Assembly (NCBI GenBank): GCA_002782905.1 | Contig: PFJA01000022.1 | Coordinates: forward strand, 2,106-10,183 | DNA: 8,078 nucleotides | Direction: 5' to 3' | Origin: Lysobacterales bacterium CG_4_10_14_3_um_filter_64_11 | Lineage (GTDB): Bacteria > Pseudomonadota > Gammaproteobacteria > Xanthomonadales > Xanthomonadaceae | Part shown: in pieces, positions 6,071 to 8,078 of the stretch | How the letters are laid out: every line of letters starts with the position of its first letter | How positions within the stretch are numbered: the stretch's first letter is position 1 | Translations under genes and position numbers: made by a program | Notes under the pieces: model-generated | What the model saw: only the letters and a program-made list of their open reading frames with translations | What the model was told of the DNA's origin: nothing | Database searches by the model: none

Positions 6071-6439
6071 ATGATCCAGATGCAGAGCTACCTTGAGGCC
6101 GCCGACAACAGTGGCGCCAAAGAGTTGATGTGCATCAAGGTGTTGGGCGGCTCCAAGCGCCGCTACGCCTATATCGGTGACATCATCAAGGTGACCGTCA
6201 AAGACGCCATCCCGCGTGGCAAGGTCAAGAAGGGCGAGGTCTATGACGCCGTTGTCGTACGCACCCGTAAAGGGGTGCGGCGTGCGGACGGTTCGTTGAT
6301 CCGCTTCGATGGCAATGCGGCGGTGCTGCTCAACAACAAACAAGAGCCGATCGGTACGCGCATTTTCGGGCCAGTGACCCGTGAACTGCGGACCGAGAAG
6401 TTCATGAAGATTGTCTCGCTTGCACCTGAAGTGCTGTAA
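6071..6439 (+). CDS. rplN: 50S ribosomal protein L14
   Basis: L14 lies on the 50S interface, contacts 16S rRNA in an intersubunit bridge, and is the binding surface for the silencing factor RsfS. The product is 122 residues (E. coli 123). It starts MIQMQSYLEAADNSGAKELM (1-20), continues IKVLGGSKRRYAYIGDIIKV (22-41), and carries KKGEVYDAVVVRTRKGVRR (53-71) and RFDGNAAVLLNN (78-89). The C-terminus FGPVTRELRTEKFMKIVSLA is typical. GAGGAA (6057-6062) at 8 nt spacing supports the ATG at 6071. In E. coli this gene opens the spc operon behind its own promoter; here the 19-nt gap leaves no room for one, though a promoter inside rpsQ is not excluded. Confidence 0.99.
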   Translation: MIQMQSYLEAADNSGAKELMCIKVLGGSKRRYAYIGDIIKVTVKDAIPRGKVKKGEVYDAVVVRTRKGVRRADGSLIRFDGNAAVLLNNKQEPIGTRIFGPVTRELRTEKFMKIVSLAPEVL

Positions 6440-6458
6440 GCGAACGAGGACGATAGCT

Positions 6459-6773
6459 ATGAACCGTATTCGCAAGGGCGACCAGGTGATTGTGATTGCT
6501 GGCGCCGACAAGGGCAAAAAGGGTGAAGTGCTGCGCGTATTGGGCGAAAAGCTGGTCGTCCAGAACGTGCGCATCATCAAGCGCCACACCAAGGCGAACC
6601 CGCAGGCGCAGCAGCCTGGCGGGATCATTGAACGTGAGGCGCCGATCCACAGTTCCAACGTGGCGCTGTTCAACCCTGCCTCGGGCAAGGCTGAGCGCGT
6701 TGGTTTCAAGGTGCTTGAGGATGGACGCAAAGTGCGTGTGTTCCGCTCAAGTGGCGAGGCGATTGACGCCTAA
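6459..6773 (+). CDS. rplX: 50S ribosomal protein L24
   Basis: L24 is one of the two initiator proteins of 50S assembly and lies near the exit tunnel. The product is 104 residues, equal to E. coli, although its N-terminus is shorter by about two residues. It has a KOW motif (roughly 6-33, including VIAGADKGKKGEVLRV) and the second signature QQPGGIIEREAPIHSSNVAL (51-70), then GKAERVGFKVLEDGRKVRVF (76-95). An in-frame upstream extension to 6411 lies in the end of rplN and is not L24-like. The ATG at 6459 has GAGGA (6446-6450) at 8 nt spacing. A 61-nt gap with inverted repeats follows, the largest break inside the spc genes seen here. Confidence 0.98.
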   Translation: MNRIRKGDQVIVIAGADKGKKGEVLRVLGEKLVVQNVRIIKRHTKANPQAQQPGGIIEREAPIHSSNVALFNPASGKAERVGFKVLEDGRKVRVFRSSGEAIDA

Positions 6774-6780
6774 TTTGTAC

Positions 6781-6800
6781 TCCGGCCCCGGATGGCCGGA
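6781..6800 (+). promoter_or_regulatory. Hairpin 1 between rplX and rplE
   Basis: TCCGGCC (6781-6787) and GGCCGGA (6794-6800) form a perfect 7-bp GC-rich stem around the loop CCGGAT. Two more pairs (6779-6780 with 6803-6804) could extend it past a CA bulge at 6801-6802. No T-run follows, so it is not an intrinsic terminator. In E. coli the S8 autoregulation site lies in this same gap, so a protein-binding or processing role is plausible but not shown. Confidence 0.5.
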
Positions 6801-6804
6801 CAGT

Positions 6805-6819
6805 TGATCAGGATGATCA
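6805..6819 (+). promoter_or_regulatory. TGATCA repeat/hairpin beside the rplE ribosome binding site
   Basis: TGATCA occurs at 6805-6810 and 6814-6819, separated by GGA. As TGATCA is its own reverse complement, the two copies form both a direct repeat and a possible 6-bp stem with a 3-nt loop. It ends 2 nt before the rplE Shine-Dalgarno AAGGAA (6821-6826), close enough to affect initiation if folded or bound. Function is inferred from position only. Confidence 0.4.
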
Positions 6820-6834
6820 CAAGGAACGCGACCC

Positions 6835-7374
6835 ATGAGCCGGCTTGAAACGATTTACAAAGAAGAAGTGATGCCAAAGCTGATCGAGCGCTTTGGTTAC
6901 AAGAACCCCATGCAGGTGCCGCGCCTGACCAAAATCACCCTGAACATGGGTGTAGGCGAGGCGGTTGGCAACAAGAAGATTCTTGAGAACGCGGTCGCCG
7001 ACATGGCCAAGATTGCCGGCCAACGCCCAATCATCACCAAGTCGCGCGTTTCGGTGGCCAGTTTCAAGATTCGCGACAACTGGCCGATCGGCTGCAAGGT
7101 CACTTTGCGCCGCGCCCAGATGTACGAGTTTTTTGATCGACTGGTCGCCATCGCGTTGCCGCGGGTGCGCGACTTCCGTGGCGTGTCCGGCCGTTCGTTC
7201 GATGGCCGTGGCAACTTCAACATGGGTATCAAGGAGCAGATCATCTTCCCGGAGATCGACTTCGACCAGGTTGACGCCATGCGCGGCATGGATATCGCGA
7301 TCACCACGACCGCCAAAACCGACGAGGAAGGGCGGGCGCTGCTTGAAGCCTTCCACTTCCCCTTCCGCAACTGA
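6835..7374 (+). CDS. rplE: 50S ribosomal protein L5
   Basis: L5 is part of the 5S rRNA-protein particle in the 50S central protuberance and touches the P-site tRNA. The product is 179 residues, the same as E. coli. It starts SRLETIYKEEVMPKLIERFG (2-21) and includes VPRLTKITLNMGVGEA (28-43), GQRPIITKSRVSVASFKIRD (62-81), WPIGCKVTLR (83-92), PRVRDFRGVSGRSFDGRGN (109-127), GIKEQIIFPEIDFD (131-144) and the end LLEAFHFPFRN. The ATG at 6835 has AAGGAA (6821-6826) at 8 nt spacing. The 61-nt leader upstream holds two inverted repeats. In E. coli L5 translation is the point where S8 represses the spc operon, so a similar role for this gap is worth testing. Confidence 0.99.
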   Translation: MSRLETIYKEEVMPKLIERFGYKNPMQVPRLTKITLNMGVGEAVGNKKILENAVADMAKIAGQRPIITKSRVSVASFKIRDNWPIGCKVTLRRAQMYEFFDRLVAIALPRVRDFRGVSGRSFDGRGNFNMGIKEQIIFPEIDFDQVDAMRGMDIAITTTAKTDEEGRALLEAFHFPFRN

Positions 7375-7390
7375 GCAAAGGCATTCGATT

Positions 7391-7696
7391 ATGGCAAAGA
7401 CCTGCATGATTAACCGCGAAGTGAAGCGTGCCAAGTTGGCCAAGAAATACGCCAGCAAGCGCGCCGAACTCAAGGCGCTGATTTCCAGTGCGCACACCCC
7501 GTATGAAGAGCGCGCTGAGGCGGTTGCAAAACTGCAGAAGCTGCCGCGCGACTCCAGCGCATCACGCCAGCGCAATCGCTGCCAGCTCACCGGCCGTTCG
7601 CGTGGCGTATATGCCAAGTTCGGCCTGGGCCGCAACAAGTTGCGCGAGGCCACCATGCGCGGCGATGTCCCCGGTTTGCGCAAGGCCAGTTGGTAA
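7391..7696 (+). CDS. rpsN: 30S ribosomal protein S14, long zinc-free type
   Basis: S14 is a 30S head protein needed late in assembly, close to S3, S10 and S19. The product is 101 residues, the same as E. coli, and is the long form without the two CxxC zinc pairs of the short form. Marks are INREVKRAKLAKKYASKRAE (7-26), LPRDSSASRQRNRCQLTGR (51-69), KFGLGRNKLREATMRGDVPG (76-95) and the invariant end LRKASW. AAGG (7378-7381) lies 9 nt before the ATG at 7391, and the rplE stop is 16 nt upstream of the start. A second in-frame ATG at 7406 would remove the conserved MAK start and is unlikely. A 49-nt gap with two palindromes separates it from rpsH. Confidence 0.98.
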   Translation: MAKTCMINREVKRAKLAKKYASKRAELKALISSAHTPYEERAEAVAKLQKLPRDSSASRQRNRCQLTGRSRGVYAKFGLGRNKLREATMRGDVPGLRKASW

Positions 7697-7715
7697 GCGC
7701 GTCGGATATCGGTGC

Positions 7716-7727
7716 TGAATCGATTCA
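7716..7727. repeat. Perfect 12-bp palindrome in the rpsN-rpsH gap
   Basis: TGAATCGATTCA equals its own reverse complement over 12 bases. As RNA it could form only a small 4-bp stem with a TCGA loop; as DNA it has the symmetry of a dimeric protein site. It lies 20 nt after the rpsN stop and 4 nt before a second 12-bp palindrome. No function can be assigned from sequence. Confidence 0.45.
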
Positions 7728-7731
7728 ACTA

Positions 7732-7743
7732 CAGGAATTCCTG
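7732..7743. repeat. Perfect 12-bp palindrome containing the rpsH ribosome binding site
   Basis: CAGGAATTCCTG is its own reverse complement. It contains AGGAA (7733-7737), the Shine-Dalgarno of rpsH, 8 nt before the ATG at 7746. A CAGG/CCTG stem with an AATT loop would partly hide the Shine-Dalgarno, which could lower S8 translation. The stem is short, so the effect is uncertain. Confidence 0.45.
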
Positions 7744-7745
7744 AA

Positions 7746-8078
7746 ATGAGCATGACTGATCCCATCGCCGACATGTTGGTGCGCATCAAGAATGGCGCCG
7801 CAGTTGGCAAACCCTCCGTGTCGATGCCCGCTTCGCGGGTCAAACTCGCGATTGCCGAAGTGTTGAAGGCGGAAGGCTACGTTGCCGACGTCCGGGTAGC
7901 CGGCGAAGGCGCCCGCAAGACGCTGGAAATCGTCCTCAAGTATTACGAGGGCCGCCCGGTGATCGAGCGCTTGCAGCGCGTGTCGCGCTCCAGCTTGCGC
8001 CAGTACCGCGGCAAGGACGACCTACCCAAGATCCTCAACGGTTTGGGTACGGCGATCATCTCAACGTCCAAGGGCATC
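7746..8078 (+). CDS. rpsH: 30S ribosomal protein S8, 3'-truncated by the window edge
   Basis: S8 is a primary 16S rRNA-binding protein of the 30S central domain and, in E. coli, the translational repressor of the spc operon. The first 111 residues are visible and end exactly at the window edge; about 20 more are expected from the E. coli length of 130. Visible marks are MSMTDPIADMLVRIKNG (1-17), SMPASRVKLAIAEVLKAEGY (26-45), LEIVLKYYEGRPVIERLQRV (60-79) and the RNA-binding STSKG (106-110). The ATG at 7746 gives the usual MSM start and has AGGAA at 8 nt spacing; the ATG at 7752 would lose two residues and has wider spacing. Its Shine-Dalgarno lies in a perfect palindrome. The product is the expected regulator of its own cluster. 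Confidence 0.98.
   Translation, partial: MSMTDPIADMLVRIKNGAAVGKPSVSMPASRVKLAIAEVLKAEGYVADVRVAGEGARKTLEIVLKYYEGRPVIERLQRVSRSSLRQYRGKDDLPKILNGLGTAIISTSKGI

Noticed and set aside
6781..6800. Hairpin after rplX as an intrinsic terminator
   Set aside because: No T-run follows the stem, and the operon continues with rplE in the conserved spc order.
6965..7696. Long plus-strand frame reading through rplE in another phase and into rpsN
   Set aside because: Only the part from 7391 is real (S14). The upstream part is an Arg/Ser/Pro-rich frame-shifted copy of rplE.
6817..7728. A 303-codon minus-strand open frame opposite rplE and rpsN, with similar ones at 4442-5200 and 5882-6730
   Set aside because: Same explanation: each lies antisense to unmistakable ribosomal protein genes, and the translations look like low-complexity codon shadows.
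1..8078. A hidden accessory or novel system (defence genes, mobile element, CRISPR, small RNA genes)
   Set aside because: Coding sequence fills nearly the whole window and every gene is a recognised translation component in conserved order. The largest gap is 73 nt, with no repeat array, transposase or tRNA/rRNA signature.

Overview
This window is a long ribosomal-protein operon from a GC-rich gammaproteobacterium. It runs continuously on the + strand, from the end of the str cluster (elongation factor Tu) through the whole S10 operon into the spc operon. The protein sequences suggest the order Lysobacterales/Xanthomonadales (Xanthomonas, Rhodanobacter, Lysobacter relatives). The main clues, recalled rather than searched, are an EF-Tu with a GDQSDIGVPSI segment two residues longer than in E. 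coli, an L4 with a KKQKGGGARHG loop, an L22 that begins MEAKA, and an L2 of 275 residues. The genus cannot be fixed from this window alone.

Layout: 1-1030 is tuf, missing about 54 N-terminal residues. A 73-nt gap with one strong hairpin follows. The S10 operon is complete in the classical order rpsJ, rplC, rplD, rplW, rplB, rpsS, rplV, rpsC, rplP, rpmC, rpsQ (1104-6051). Only 19 nt later the spc operon starts: rplN, rplX, rplE, rpsN and the first 111 codons of rpsH, which is cut by the window end at 8078. All 17 genes appear intact apart from the two cut by the edges, with no frameshift. Gene spacing is 6-20 nt or a direct stop/start overlap, except at three places: tuf-rpsJ (73 nt), rplX-rplE (61 nt) and rpsN-rpsH (49 nt). 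Each of these gaps contains inverted repeats and is the best candidate for control.

The genes work as one production unit. EF-Tu delivers aminoacyl-tRNA to the ribosome. The other 16 products are structural proteins of the small subunit (S10, S19, S3, S17, S14, S8) and large subunit (L3, L4, L23, L2, L22, L16, L29, L14, L24, L5). Nearly all starts have a good Shine-Dalgarno sequence about 7-9 nt upstream, often overlapping the previous stop codon, which favours coupled translation.

There is no stretch over 300 nt without a gene, and I see no RNA gene, mobile element, CRISPR array or accessory system. This is conserved core genome. The points worth a second look are small: the compact regulatory gaps and a few lineage-specific or odd residues. 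I do not see an undescribed system here.
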